Shown one piece after another: positions 8,586 to 17,548 of a stretch of DNA of 64,000 bases; position 1 is the first letter of the stretch, and the number at the start of each line of letters is the position of its first letter. The notes under the pieces are model-generated. The model made no database searches. It was given only the letters and a program-made list of their open reading frames with translations, and was not told the DNA's origin. Source of the DNA: a gamma proteobacterium HIMB55 (lineage in GTDB: Bacteria; Pseudomonadota; Gammaproteobacteria; Pseudomonadales; Halieaceae); contig AGIF02000001.1 of assembly GCA_000227505.4 (NCBI GenBank), positions 2,128,035 through 2,192,034 of the forward strand, read 5' to 3'. The position numbers and the translations under genes are program-made.

Positions 8586-9578
8586 ATGCGATCCGCCAGG
8601 CTCGCACGGATGTCTATGAAAACTCAGGTAACAACAGTTTGTGATCTCGAAAAAGAACTGCCACCCGACGCGCCAGATGCGCCCGAATGGTTGGTGAGGG
8701 CACTCCAAGTGCCCCGCGAAGAGGGTTTCATCGAGTCACAAGGCTGCGACGTCCACTATTTCCGTTGGGGCAACCCTGAAAACCCACCCCTGCTACTTTT
8801 GCACGGCTTCCTAGCGCATGCCCGTTGCATGGCCTTCATCGCACCGTTTTTGGCCGAGAAGTATCATGTGGTTGCGTACGATCTAACGGGAATGGGTGAC
8901 TCCGGCGTTCGTGATGAGTACCCCGACAAGGTTCGAGCACAGGAAGTGGTCGACGTCGCACAGAAAACCGGCCTATTTGATCACGCACAAAAGCCCGTCG
9001 TCATCGCTCACTCCTACGGTGGCCACGTTGGTATTGCGGCCATGAACGATCACCACGAGCTATTTGGTGGCCTAATTATTTGTGACTTGATGGTCCTCCG
9101 GTTGGAACGCCTTCAAGCCCACTTCTCAGGTGGGAGACCGATGCGCTCTGATACCAGCCGGCCAAACAGGGTGTACCCCGATTATGCGGAGGCCAAGTCT
9201 CGATTCGTGCTCTCGCCAAACCAGCCCTGTGGCGAACCTTACCTTTTTGATTACATGGCCTATCACTCGCTCAAAGAGGTTGAGGGTGGTTGGACATGGA
9301 AATTCAGCACCAGTGTTTTCGATAGTGACTTCTCACTGCGCGACCGAATTCTCAGGCAGGCCGAGGCTGTTGTTGCAGCACCCGGACGCAAAGCCTACAT
9401 CTACGGCCAAGATAGCGCCCTATTTGATGACGACTCTGCGGATTACGTGCGCGAACTGGGTGGTACGGATATACCGTTTATTGGTGTTCCAGGAGCAAGG
9501 CACCATCTCATGCTCGATGAGCCTATCGCGTTCGTTAGCGCACTTCGCTCAGTACTTGCAGTGTGGGCTGCCGCCTGA
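8586..9578 (+). CDS. Alpha/beta hydrolase
   Basis: A 330-residue alpha/beta-hydrolase fold protein. Visible elements are the oxyanion strand LLLLHGFLAHAR, the nucleophile elbow IAHSYGGH (serine within the A-H-S-Y-G-G turn), and a late GARHHLMLDEP containing the catalytic His. There is no signal peptide, so it is cytoplasmic. ATG at 8586 is used; ATG at 8610 or 8616 could equally be the start. The reaction (ester, thioester or C-C hydrolysis) cannot be told. It stands alone between the EamA and DUF2891 genes, in the same direction as both. Confidence 0.88.
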   Translation: MRSARLARMSMKTQVTTVCDLEKELPPDAPDAPEWLVRALQVPREEGFIESQGCDVHYFRWGNPENPPLLLLHGFLAHARCMAFIAPFLAEKYHVVAYDLTGMGDSGVRDEYPDKVRAQEVVDVAQKTGLFDHAQKPVVIAHSYGGHVGIAAMNDHHELFGGLIICDLMVLRLERLQAHFSGGRPMRSDTSRPNRVYPDYAEAKSRFVLSPNQPCGEPYLFDYMAYHSLKEVEGGWTWKFSTSVFDSDFSLRDRILRQAEAVVAAPGRKAYIYGQDSALFDDDSADYVRELGGTDIPFIGVPGARHHLMLDEPIAFVSALRSVLAVWAAA

Positions 9579-9864
9579 GAGTCATAAAACGAGCCGTGTA
9601 ACATCTTGCCGTGTGCTGAAGCAGATTGCTGTGAGTCGCAAATACAGCGCGCCATGCAGCGCTTACAGGCTCGTTACCGTGAAGCTCGAGAGCTAAACAA
9701 AGCCTCTCGGCACACCTTGCCCACTGCGAGCGTTCTCATCGGATGATCAGCTAACCCAAGCAAGCACCCACGGATTAGCATGCCGCCAAATAGCGGTTGC
9801 TCGTGGCCCTTTACCTCATAGATACGTTACGCTCGGCACGAGAATTCCCAGCGAGCGAATCACA

Positions 9865-10980
9865 GTGAACACCTTAGCCACAAAAATAATTGTCGTCCTC
9901 AGTACTTTGTTTTCCGGAGGTCTCACGTTTGCAGGCGATACCGAGACTGAGCAGAGCTATGCACAGGTGTTTTCGGGTCTCGCCATGGACTGTATCCACA
10001 AGGAATACAGCAACAAGATTGCCCACTACATGACCAGCGACGACGATTTGAAACCGCCCCGCGAACTCTACCCAGCGTTCTATGGCTGCTTCGATTGGCA
10101 CTCCTCGGTTCATGGTCACTGGCTCTTAGTACGATTACTCAATACCCACGAGAGCGAGGTCGACGGCGCGGCGATTCGACACATGCTGAATAAGAGCTTT
10201 ACCGCAAAGAACATCGCCGGCGAACTTGCAAGTTATACACGGCCTGGCATGAAATCCTTCGAGCGCCCTTATGGTATTGCCTGGTTACTCCAGCTGACAG
10301 CGGAACTGCGGCAATCTTCGGGTGACGATGCAAAGCGCTGGCTTCATCACCTGCTGCCACTCGAGCAACAGGCCGTTTCCAATATCAGCGAGTGGCTCCC
10401 CAAACTCTCCTTCCCCATTCGAACCGGCGAGCACAGCCAGACTGCCTTTGCTTTTGGGCTTATGTTGGACTGGGCGCATATAGCGGGCGATCGAGAGTTC
10501 GAGGCTCTACTCAAGTCACGTGTGCGCGAGCTGTATGCCGGTGATGTTAATTGCCCGCTGGCTTACGAGCCCTCAGGCCAAGACTTCTTATCACCTTGTA
10601 TCGCCGAAGCCGACCTCATGCGACGCGTCCTTACCCGGCCTGAATTTTCGTCCTGGCTAACTGACTTCTTTCCCACCCTCACCGCGAAAACCGGATCCAA
10701 TTGGCTGGTGCCGGCTACTGTTACGGATAAATCCGACGGCAAGCTCGCGCATTTGGACGGTCTAAACACCAGCCGTGCGTGGATGCTCGAGGGCATTACA
10801 AGCGCGTTGCCCTTGAACGACGTCCGTCGCCAACCACTAGAAGCTGCCCTCGCCGCTCACCGCAAAGCCGGTCTCGATGCTGTTCTCGGCGACATGCATT
10901 ACATGGGAAGCCATTGGCTTGGAAGCTTTGCAACCTATCTAGAGACCAAGCGCGGATTGGCGATAGAAGCAGGTAACTGA
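9865..10980 (+). CDS. DUF2891 family protein, exported
   Basis: A 371-residue protein of the DUF2891 family. The family hallmark FYGCFDWHSSVHGHW is present near residue 75, and the C-terminal HYMGSHWLGSFATYLE also matches. A signal peptide with core IIVVLSTLFSGGLTFA ends near residue 24, so it is periplasmic. The helical-toroid-like pattern of aromatic/His motifs suggests a carbohydrate- or glycan-active role, but no activity is established for the family to my knowledge. Start GTG 9865 has only a weak GAGCGA site. It is followed by a convergent PPOX gene. Confidence 0.88.
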   Translation: MNTLATKIIVVLSTLFSGGLTFAGDTETEQSYAQVFSGLAMDCIHKEYSNKIAHYMTSDDDLKPPRELYPAFYGCFDWHSSVHGHWLLVRLLNTHESEVDGAAIRHMLNKSFTAKNIAGELASYTRPGMKSFERPYGIAWLLQLTAELRQSSGDDAKRWLHHLLPLEQQAVSNISEWLPKLSFPIRTGEHSQTAFAFGLMLDWAHIAGDREFEALLKSRVRELYAGDVNCPLAYEPSGQDFLSPCIAEADLMRRVLTRPEFSSWLTDFFPTLTAKTGSNWLVPATVTDKSDGKLAHLDGLNTSRAWMLEGITSALPLNDVRRQPLEAALAAHRKAGLDAVLGDMHYMGSHWLGSFATYLETKRGLAIEAGN

Positions 10981-10994
10981 AAGAGCGAATAGCG

Positions 10995-11011
10995 TTGAGC
11001 TAGTAGCTCAA
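10995..11011. terminator. Hairpin between convergent DUF2891 and PPOX genes
   Basis: TTGAGC (10995-11000) and GCTCAA (11006-11011) pair around TAGTA between two convergent genes. The stem is short and lacks a clear T-run on either side; a bidirectional terminator is possible. Confidence 0.35.
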
Positions 11012-11027
11012 AAGGCCACACAGTCGC

Positions 11028-11639
11028 TTATAAGTTGTTTTCATACTCGTCAGCGAGTGACGCTTCGAGCGCTTGTACCTCATCGTCGCTGATACCAAAC
11101 CGGGCCCGATAAATCTCGCCGAACGACACCTTATGTGCTGGGGTAACCCACTGCTCCGGGTCCCATAAATTCGAGCGAATAAAGGCCTTCGAGCAATGAA
11201 AGAAACACTCTTCAACGGTCACGCGTATCGCAAGAACGGCAGGCTTACCGCGGGCCGCCAGTCTATCGAGTACAGCGGGGTCAGCCGTCAGTACCGCCTT
11301 TCCAGAAACCCTCAACGTTTCTGTGGTGCCAGGAATACAAAACAACACCGCCACATTGGGGTTCGCAAGAATATTTTTGTGCCCGTAGGCGAGACGGTTT
11401 CCCGGTCGATCTGGGATGAGCAGCGTGTGCTCATCAACGACCTCAACGAAACCTGGTGCGTCGCCCTTGGGTGAGCCATCACAACGCCCTTCCTCATCTG
11501 ATGTGGACAAGATGATGAAAGGGCTCTTGCTGATAAAGTCACAGGCAAACGTATCTAGATACGGGACATTTTTCGCTTCAAGACCGGGCGATGGCTCGGC
11601 AATGATCTTGCGCAGCTGCTCAATATCAGTAATTTCCAT
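11028..11639 (-). CDS. FMN-dependent PPOX-class flavoprotein (pyridoxamine 5'-phosphate oxidase family, MSMEG_1061-like)
   Basis: A 203-residue split-barrel flavoprotein. The early segment FISKSPFIILSTSDEEGRCDGSPKGDAPG, read in parts, is the conserved FMN-binding region of this PPOX subgroup (S-P-K-G-D-x-P-G), followed by IPDRPGNRLAYGHKNILANP. Such proteins bind FMN or F420 and carry out small-molecule redox reactions; physiological substrate is not known. I choose ATG at 11639, where AGGA sits about six bases upstream, over GTG at 11651. The gene is convergent with DUF2891 and stands as a single-gene unit. Confidence 0.87.
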   Translation of the reverse strand: MEITDIEQLRKIIAEPSPGLEAKNVPYLDTFACDFISKSPFIILSTSDEEGRCDGSPKGDAPGFVEVVDEHTLLIPDRPGNRLAYGHKNILANPNVAVLFCIPGTTETLRVSGKAVLTADPAVLDRLAARGKPAVLAIRVTVEECFFHCSKAFIRSNLWDPEQWVTPAHKVSFGEIYRARFGISDDEVQALEASLADEYENNL

Positions 11640-11951
11640 ACGATTCCTCACACGCCTCGCTCTGCGGGACGCCTATAACGAGAGCTAATTCTTCTGTGTC
11701 GAGAGCTCGCTCTTCAGCGCCACATTGCGCTAAAGATTACTCTGCATACGACAAATGATCGTCTTGTTTTATTCACTTCACACAGCTTATGTAAAACCTA
11801 CAGGCAATACAAAGAATGAGATGCGCACGCGCCGCAAAGAGTGCATCTGGCTAAGACTAATCAGACGAAAAGAGAGATGTCGCCCTCGTGCGTTGGTGGT
11901 CACACCCCTTAGGGAGGTGACCTTTAAGGCATCAGAGATAAGTAAGCAGAA
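11640..11951. other. Intergenic region between PPOX and thrS genes; no infC
   Basis: About 310 bases containing a hairpin (listed separately) and no convincing gene. Open frames here are short and of poor composition. In most gammaproteobacteria infC, rpmI and rplT follow thrS directly; none is present here. Confidence 0.6.
11898..11922 (-). terminator. Hairpin downstream of thrS
   Basis: GGTCAC (11898-11903) and GTGACC (11917-11922) form the base, with partial pairing of CCCC to GGxGG above and a TTAG loop. It lies about 30 bases beyond the thrS stop on the minus strand. The flanking T-run is poor, so Rho-independent action is uncertain. Confidence 0.4.
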
Positions 11952-13871
11952 CTACCGCAGCGCAGCAAGATCACCACTTAGGTGATCAATAAAGGCATCG
12001 ATAGACATAGTGCCGAGATCGTCACCCTTCTGGGTTCTAACTGCGATCTCACCATTCTCCATCTCACGGTGACCTGCCACCAAGAGATAAGGCGTGGCTT
12101 GCAGTGTATGCTCGCGGATCTTGAAGCCAATCTTCTCGTTTCGTAGATCAGACATCACGCGAACACCTCGCGCCTTCAACCGCTTCTCGACATCCTTAAC
12201 GTAGTCATCTTGCTTATCGGTAATCGTCATGAGCACCGCTTGAACAGGAGACAACCAAACGGGGAACTTACCCTCATAATGCTCAATAAGGATGCCGATA
12301 AAGCGCTCCAATGAACCAAAGAGTGCTCGGTGCAACATCACCGGACGCTTATCACGACTACCGTCCTCATCGACGTAGCTGATATCAAAGCGCTCTGGCA
12401 GATTCATATCGACCTGCAGCGTGCCGCATTGCCAGTCCCGGCCGATCGCGTCACGAAGGACGAACTCAAGCTTGGGACCGTAGAAGGCGCCCTCACCCGG
12501 GAACAAAATATAGTCTAAGCCCATAACGTCGAGTGCATTACTGAGCGCACCCTCGAGCTTGTCCCAAACCTCATCACTACCGATGCGGTTCTCAGGTCGC
12601 GTCGACAACTTGATGATGACATCGTCAAAACCGAAGTCCTTGTAGATATCGAGCACCAGCTTAACGACGTCGATACACTCCTGCTCCATCTGCTGCTCGG
12701 TGCAGTAAATGTGCGCATCGTCCTGCGTGAAGTGACGCACACGCATCAAGCCATGCAGTGCGCCAGAAGGTTCGTAACGGTGCACCTTGCCGAACTCCGC
12801 CATGCGTAGCGGTAGGTCGCGATAACTCTTGAGTCCTTGCGCAAACATCGATACCGAGCCCGGGCAGTTCATGGGCTTCAACGCAAAAATGCGCTCGTCT
12901 TCGGTTTGCGTGGAGAACATATTCTCGCGGTAATTGAACCAGTGTCCGGAGGTCTCCCAGAGACTGCGGTCCATCACGTCAGGCGTGTTCACTTCAACAT
13001 AGCCCGCTTCGTCCTGACGCTGGCGCATGTAATCGAGCAGCTGGCGGAATAAGGTCCAACCCTTGGGATGCCAGAAAACAGAACCGGGTGCGTCGTCGCT
13101 GAAATGGAAGAAATCGAGTTTTCGACCGATCTTGCGGTGATCTCGCTTCTCGGCTTCCTCGAGTTGCGTCAGATGCTTGTTCAGCTCCTTCTTATCGCGC
13201 CACGCGGTGCCATAGATTCGCTGCAGCGTTTCATTATTGGAATCGCCGCGCCAGTAAGCACCAGCCAACTTCATTAACTTGAAGGCTTTAGGTAGCTTGC
13301 CTGTACTCGGCAAATGCGGTCCTCGACACACGTCAAACCATTCACCCTGACGGTAAACCGAGACCTCTTCGCCTTCGGGAATGATGTCCTCGATGATTTC
13401 TACTTTGTAGCTCTCGCCAATATCGCCAAACGTCTGCTTTGCCGCATCACGGTCCCAAACTTCACGCGTGATTGCTAAATCTCGATCAACAATCTCCGTC
13501 ATGCGGTCCTCGATCTTAGAAAGATCGTCGGCCGAAAACGGCGTCTCGCGGGCAAAGTCGTAATAGAACCCGTCTTCGATTGCGGGACCAATGGTCACCT
13601 GCGTTCCGGGAAATAGCTCTTGCACGGCTTGCGCCATTACGTGCGCAGCATCGTGTCGAATGAGCTCAAGGGCTTCTTCGCTCTTTGAGGTGATGATCGC
13701 GAGTTCAGCATCGCCTGACATAACAAACGAGGTATCGACCATCTCGCCATTGACCTTTCCGGCCAGGGCAGCCTTCGCAAGACCAGGACCAATATCAGCA
13801 GCGACATCAAAAACAGAAACTGGGTTATCAAATTGACGAGACGAACCGTCGGGGAGCGTAATTTGCGGCAT
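11952..13871 (-). CDS. thrS: Threonine--tRNA ligase
   Basis: A 639-residue threonyl-tRNA synthetase (E. coli enzyme 642), charging tRNA-Thr in the cytoplasm. The order is TGS domain at residues 1-60 ([19 protein letters not shown]), editing domain with [10 protein letters not shown] and the CRGPHLP zinc-like motif, class II catalytic core with [22 protein letters not shown] and the zinc ligands expected for ThrRS, and the C-terminal anticodon-binding domain starting near FPVWLSPVQ. The start ATG is preceded by GAGGTAAC at ideal spacing. Unusually, infC-rpmI-rplT do not follow it. Confidence 0.98.
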   Translation of the reverse strand: MPQITLPDGSSRQFDNPVSVFDVAADIGPGLAKAALAGKVNGEMVDTSFVMSGDAELAIITSKSEEALELIRHDAAHVMAQAVQELFPGTQVTIGPAIEDGFYYDFARETPFSADDLSKIEDRMTEIVDRDLAITREVWDRDAAKQTFGDIGESYKVEIIEDIIPEGEEVSVYRQGEWFDVCRGPHLPSTGKLPKAFKLMKLAGAYWRGDSNNETLQRIYGTAWRDKKELNKHLTQLEEAEKRDHRKIGRKLDFFHFSDDAPGSVFWHPKGWTLFRQLLDYMRQRQDEAGYVEVNTPDVMDRSLWETSGHWFNYRENMFSTQTEDERIFALKPMNCPGSVSMFAQGLKSYRDLPLRMAEFGKVHRYEPSGALHGLMRVRHFTQDDAHIYCTEQQMEQECIDVVKLVLDIYKDFGFDDVIIKLSTRPENRIGSDEVWDKLEGALSNALDVMGLDYILFPGEGAFYGPKLEFVLRDAIGRDWQCGTLQVDMNLPERFDISYVDEDGSRDKRPVMLHRALFGSLERFIGILIEHYEGKFPVWLSPVQAVLMTITDKQDDYVKDVEKRLKARGVRVMSDLRNEKIGFKIREHTLQATPYLLVAGHREMENGEIAVRTQKGDDLGTMSIDAFIDHLSGDLAALR

Positions 13872-14321
13872 GTTTGTTACCTCGGTCAGTGGCGGCCCAC
13901 ACTAAAGGCTGCTTGGCTAAAATTTGGATTGCAGTACGCGGGCGGAAGTATATGTCGATTTACGGGTCAGCGTAAGCAATGGGCACTCTGCAGCCCGCTA
14001 GAAGTGACATTGTTGTGGTGATTTAGGCGGTGCTTGGCAAGGAGAGAGCCGGCGTTGACTTCCCTTGTGCCTCTATTGTCTGCGCCTGTGTTATCCACAT
14101 CTGAGTTTTGTGCATTTGTGTTACCAGCATCTAATCAATAAGCCCACCAATGACACTGGGTACATCAGTGACCGGAACACTTATGGATTAAAACGACGTT
14201 GGTGATTTATCAGGGGATGAATATCGTGTTTGAAAGCACTAACCTCAGTGGACAAATAAAGACACCTGGATCAACGCAGGTGCGGCCTCCAAAACTGTGT
14301 CGTTTTTTTAAAGGAAGTTTC
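13872..14321. other. 450-base divergent intergenic region (thrS / S9 peptidase)
   Basis: No gene seen. It must hold the thrS promoter and leader on the left and the peptidase promoter on the right. It includes a perfect DnaA-type 9-mer and an imperfect 16-base direct repeat spaced 30 bases, both listed separately. Confidence 0.6.
14087..14132 (+). repeat. Imperfect 16-base direct repeat, 30-base period, containing a DnaA-box-like 9-mer
   Basis: TGTGTTATCCACATCT (14087-14102) and TGTGTTACCAGCATCT (14117-14132) match at 13 of 16 positions, with starts exactly 30 bases apart, roughly three helical turns. The first copy contains TTATCCACA (14091-14099), a perfect match to the DnaA box consensus. 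They could be binding sites for a regulator of the divergent genes. A single DnaA box here does not indicate an origin. Confidence 0.35.
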
Positions 14322-16427
14322 ATGTCCTCATTCAGTCACTCGGTAAACACTGTTCGAAAGACCACAAAATCTGTCCTACAGGCGTTGCTACTAACTGCAA
14401 TATTGTTTCCTGTGCTTGCGCTCGCCCAAGATGATTCACTGCCCGCGTTCGACGGCATGGACGTCTTTGACTTGGAGTGGGTGTCAGACCCACAGGTGTC
14501 GCCCGACGGAAACACCGTTGTGTACGTGAGACGATCCAACGACATCATGAGTGATCGGACACGCTCGCAGCTGTGGCGAATAGATGCCGACGGACGAAGC
14601 CACCGCCCCTTGCTGTCAAGCACTGAGAACGCAGCGTCGCCGAGGTGGTCGCCAGACGGCAAACAGCTCGCGTTTGTGTCATCTTCAACAGGATCGTCAC
14701 AGATTCACTTACGGTGGATGGATAACGGCGATGTCGCTGTTGTCACACACCTCCAGTCCTCGCCGTCCAGCTTGAGCTGGTCCCCAGATGGTAAATGGCT
14801 GGCCTTTACAATGAGCGTAAAAGCGCCAACCGAGACGATCGTTAAGCCGCGACCAAAACCCAAGGGTGCAAATTGGGCGGATAAACCCATCACCGTGAGC
14901 ACAACGCGCTATCAATACGACGGTCGTGGCATTGTTACCCCCGCTTATCGACATATTTTCATTGTGCCCTCAGAAGGCGGCTCTGCGCGTCAGTTGACGT
15001 CGGGCAACTTTAACCACGGTGGGTCACTCTCATGGTCACCCGATAGCGCGCAGATTTTCTTCTCCGCTTATCGTCAAGACGACTGGGAGTTAGTGAGCGA
15101 TGAAGCCGATATTTATGCCGTGGACATCGCAACTCATGCATTGACACAAATCACAAGCGAGCCCGGCGCTGAGCGAAGTCCACGTGTCTCTCCCAACGGC
15201 CGTATGCTGGCCTTTACCCATGAAGAGCGACGTCCCTTGGCATTCACTGCAGATCGTATCGCGGTCTCAAATCTCGACGGTTCGGACATGCGCATCCTCA
15301 GCAACGATCTGGATGGTGATGCCAGCGGGCTCATTTGGTCACGCGACAGCAAATCGATTTTGCATACCTACGACGAGCGCGGTGAGCGAAAAGTAGGTAA
15401 AGCAACGCTAAAGGGAAAACTCAGCGAGGTGGTCGCAGGCCTCGGTGGAACGACCGTGGGTAGGCCTTATCTCTCTGGCGGCTTCCACGCAGCAAACAAC
15501 ACCATTGCCTTCACACAGGGTCGAGCGGACAGGCCCGCTGATCTCGCCATCCTGCGGAAAGGCAAGCGCCAAGTCGTGACCTCGCTCAATGAGGATTTGC
15601 TCGCTTTCCGGAGGCTCGGTGAGGTTCACGAGATCGTCTACAACTCATCGTTTGACGGTCAGGAGATTCAAGGCTGGTACATCACACCGCCCGATTTTGA
15701 CCCCACCAAAAAATATCCCTTGATTCTGGAGATTCATGGCGGACCACACTCAGCCTACGGCCCCTATTTTTCCGCTGAACTCCAAATGATGGCAGCCGAG
15801 GGCTATGTTGTTTTTTACGACAATCACCGCGGTAGTCTGTCCTACGGCGAGGACTTCGCTCTGCTCCTGCAATACAAATACTCTAGCGAAGAAGACTTTG
15901 CTGATCACATGTCTGGCATCGATGCGTTAATCGAAATGGGCTTTGTTGATAGCGATAACCTGTTTATCGCTGGGGGGAGCGCGGGCGGTATCGCCGCCGC
16001 CTATGCAGTTGGCCTCACCGATCGCTTCAATGCAGCGGTTGCCGCAAAGCCCGTCATCAACTGGGTCAGCAAAACATTGACTGCAGATTCTATGGTCGGC
16101 CAGATCTATCACCAATTCCCGGGTCCGCCGTGGGAGCATCTCGATCATTATTGGAAGCGCTCTCCACTCTCACTCGTTGGCAACGTAACCACGCCAACGA
16201 TGCTTCTGACGGGCGAGAGTGATCGACGGACACCTATGTCAGAGACCGAGCAGTTCTATCAGGCACTGCGCCTAAAAGGCGTGGAAAGTGTGATGATCCG
16301 GATGCCCGGCGCATCGCACGGTATCGCGAGTCGACCATCGCGATTGGTCAGCAAGGTCGATCACATACTTGCGTGGTTTGATCGCTACAAGAGCGGTGGT
16401 GAGAACGAGGGATCGCAGTCTCAGTAA
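14322..16427 (+). CDS. S9 family prolyl oligopeptidase / acylaminoacyl-peptidase-like, exported
   Basis: A 701-residue S9 serine peptidase with an N-terminal beta-propeller and a C-terminal alpha/beta-hydrolase domain. The true start is ATG 14322 with AAGGAAG six bases upstream; the open frame extends 123 bases further upstream to a TTG without merit. A signal peptide ends near ALAQ. The propeller carries WD40-like PD40 repeats (SWSPDGKWLAF, RWSPDGKQLAF). The catalytic triad can be placed at S553 in GGSAGG, D634 in GESDRRTP and H666 in GASHGI. It acts in the periplasm on peptides. Its stop overlaps by 7 bases the stop of the convergent AttH-like gene. Confidence 0.94.
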   Translation: MSSFSHSVNTVRKTTKSVLQALLLTAILFPVLALAQDDSLPAFDGMDVFDLEWVSDPQVSPDGNTVVYVRRSNDIMSDRTRSQLWRIDADGRSHRPLLSSTENAASPRWSPDGKQLAFVSSSTGSSQIHLRWMDNGDVAVVTHLQSSPSSLSWSPDGKWLAFTMSVKAPTETIVKPRPKPKGANWADKPITVSTTRYQYDGRGIVTPAYRHIFIVPSEGGSARQLTSGNFNHGGSLSWSPDSAQIFFSAYRQDDWELVSDEADIYAVDIATHALTQITSEPGAERSPRVSPNGRMLAFTHEERRPLAFTADRIAVSNLDGSDMRILSNDLDGDASGLIWSRDSKSILHTYDERGERKVGKATLKGKLSEVVAGLGGTTVGRPYLSGGFHAANNTIAFTQGRADRPADLAILRKGKRQVVTSLNEDLLAFRRLGEVHEIVYNSSFDGQEIQGWYITPPDFDPTKKYPLILEIHGGPHSAYGPYFSAELQMMAAEGYVVFYDNHRGSLSYGEDFALLLQYKYSSEEDFADHMSGIDALIEMGFVDSDNLFIAGGSAGGIAAAYAVGLTDRFNAAVAAKPVINWVSKTLTADSMVGQIYHQFPGPPWEHLDHYWKRSPLSLVGNVTTPTMLLTGESDRRTPMSETEQFYQALRLKGVESVMIRMPGASHGIASRPSRLVSKVDHILAWFDRYKSGGENEGSQSQ

Positions 16428-17548
16428 CCTGTTAACTCGAGGTAGCCAACGCCCTCGTGGCTACCCTCGACAGAAACAGGTCCCTCCCAGTACGGGAAAG
16501 CTGTGGCAAGCCAGCTGCCCGGTCTATCGGCGCTCACGGCTAAGTCGATATCGAACTTGGGCACTTGCACCCGCCATTCGAGGGGGATTAGTTTTTCGCG
16601 GTTTTGACTCGAATTGGGGATACCATCGTCAATGTTTAACCGCGTCACGCTAACCGGTGTCATCGTGACGTCACCTGCCTTGAGTGAAATGACTTCTCCC
16701 GCTTCGTTGACCAAGCTACCGCTGATGTAATGCTCACCGGAGTCGTGACGCAGCTGATAAACCATCAGCGCACTACCGTCGTTCAGGTGCAGCGACACCC
16801 AATCCCACCCCGCCTGATTGTCCGCAAGGGGCTGAGAGCTCCACTCACGATCGAGCCAACCTTTACCTGCAACTTCGACGGGTTCTTCGTTAACCCAGAG
16901 CGTCCCCGCAATATCGATAAAGGGCTGACTATAGTAATAACTCGCCTGTCCCAAATCGCTCTTCTGGCTGTATCCGTTGTCTCCCTGCAAGACCCAGTTA
17001 TCCGACGCGGAAAGCTCGAGTGTGAAACGTTGATTATCCGTGCTGGCAGATAACGTGGCGGGAAACGGTGACTCAGCCACCCCCTGCCAAAACCAGTCAT
17101 CCATCCAGGCCTCAAAGCGAGACTGGTTGACCACCTCTACACCCGCCTGACCAATGCCACCGCGGGCAAAGCGTTGTGCAAACTCGAAGCCTTGGGGCGT
17201 TGATATCGCCGTGTGGGCCATCCACGTCTGGTTAGATTGCCAGCCACCCGGATTGGGATCTGAATTCATAGCCTGCCGAAACAAGGTCCAGTGAACTCCG
17301 TAATCGTTACCGTCAGTGCCTTTCAAATTGGCCGTGAGGTACCACCATTCGATCTTGAAGTCCTCGTGCGGGTAATGGTCTCGTGGAAAGTTGAATGCTC
17401 TGCCCGGCATCACCTTGGCAAAGCCCTCCCCAGATTGACGAAGCAGCTGATACGGGTCTTGTGCGTATGCCCACTCCCCGGAACCTGCCAAGAATCCCAG
17501 TAGCGTGAGAAAGACGAAAAGTCGTCGTTTAATCAACGGCATCCTCAT
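16421..17548 (-). CDS. AttH/CrtC-like lipocalin-type protein of an ABC exporter operon
   Basis: A 375-residue exported protein of the AttH family, related in fold to carotenoid 1,2-hydratase (CrtC) and made of two lipocalin-like halves. The conserved core IEWWYLTANLKGTDG near residue 65 and WLDREWSSQPL in the middle are diagnostic. A signal peptide precedes QDPYQ. Despite the CrtC name, no carotenoid genes are nearby. Its ATG (17548) overlaps the permease stop as ATGA, so it is translated with the ABC genes upstream. AttH-type proteins are probably periplasmic partners of such exporters; the substrate is unknown, a lipid-like ligand being a guess. Confidence 0.88.
   Translation of the reverse strand: MRMPLIKRRLFVFLTLLGFLAGSGEWAYAQDPYQLLRQSGEGFAKVMPGRAFNFPRDHYPHEDFKIEWWYLTANLKGTDGNDYGVHWTLFRQAMNSDPNPGGWQSNQTWMAHTAISTPQGFEFAQRFARGGIGQAGVEVVNQSRFEAWMDDWFWQGVAESPFPATLSASTDNQRFTLELSASDNWVLQGDNGYSQKSDLGQASYYYSQPFIDIAGTLWVNEEPVEVAGKGWLDREWSSQPLADNQAGWDWVSLHLNDGSALMVYQLRHDSGEHYISGSLVNEAGEVISLKAGDVTMTPVSVTRLNIDDGIPNSSQNREKLIPLEWRVQVPKFDIDLAVSADRPGSWLATAFPYWEGPVSVEGSHEGVGYLELTGY

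Noticed and set aside
9130-9696. 188-codon open frame in a second frame over the alpha/beta hydrolase
   Set aside because: It overlaps a well-supported gene and reads into non-coding sequence; composition is Arg/Ser/Thr-rich without any family pattern.
11755-11985. 76-codon frame downstream of thrS as a possible small protein
   Set aside because: Basic, irregular composition, overlaps the thrS 3' end, no ribosome site and no known family.
14091-14099. DnaA-box 9-mer as part of a replication origin
   Set aside because: Only one perfect box; no AT-rich unwinding region, dnaA, dnaN or gidA beside it.
16421-17548. CrtC-like protein as a sign of carotenoid or photosynthesis genes
   Set aside because: No carotenoid or bacteriochlorophyll genes are nearby and the gene is coupled to an ABC transporter, which points to AttH.
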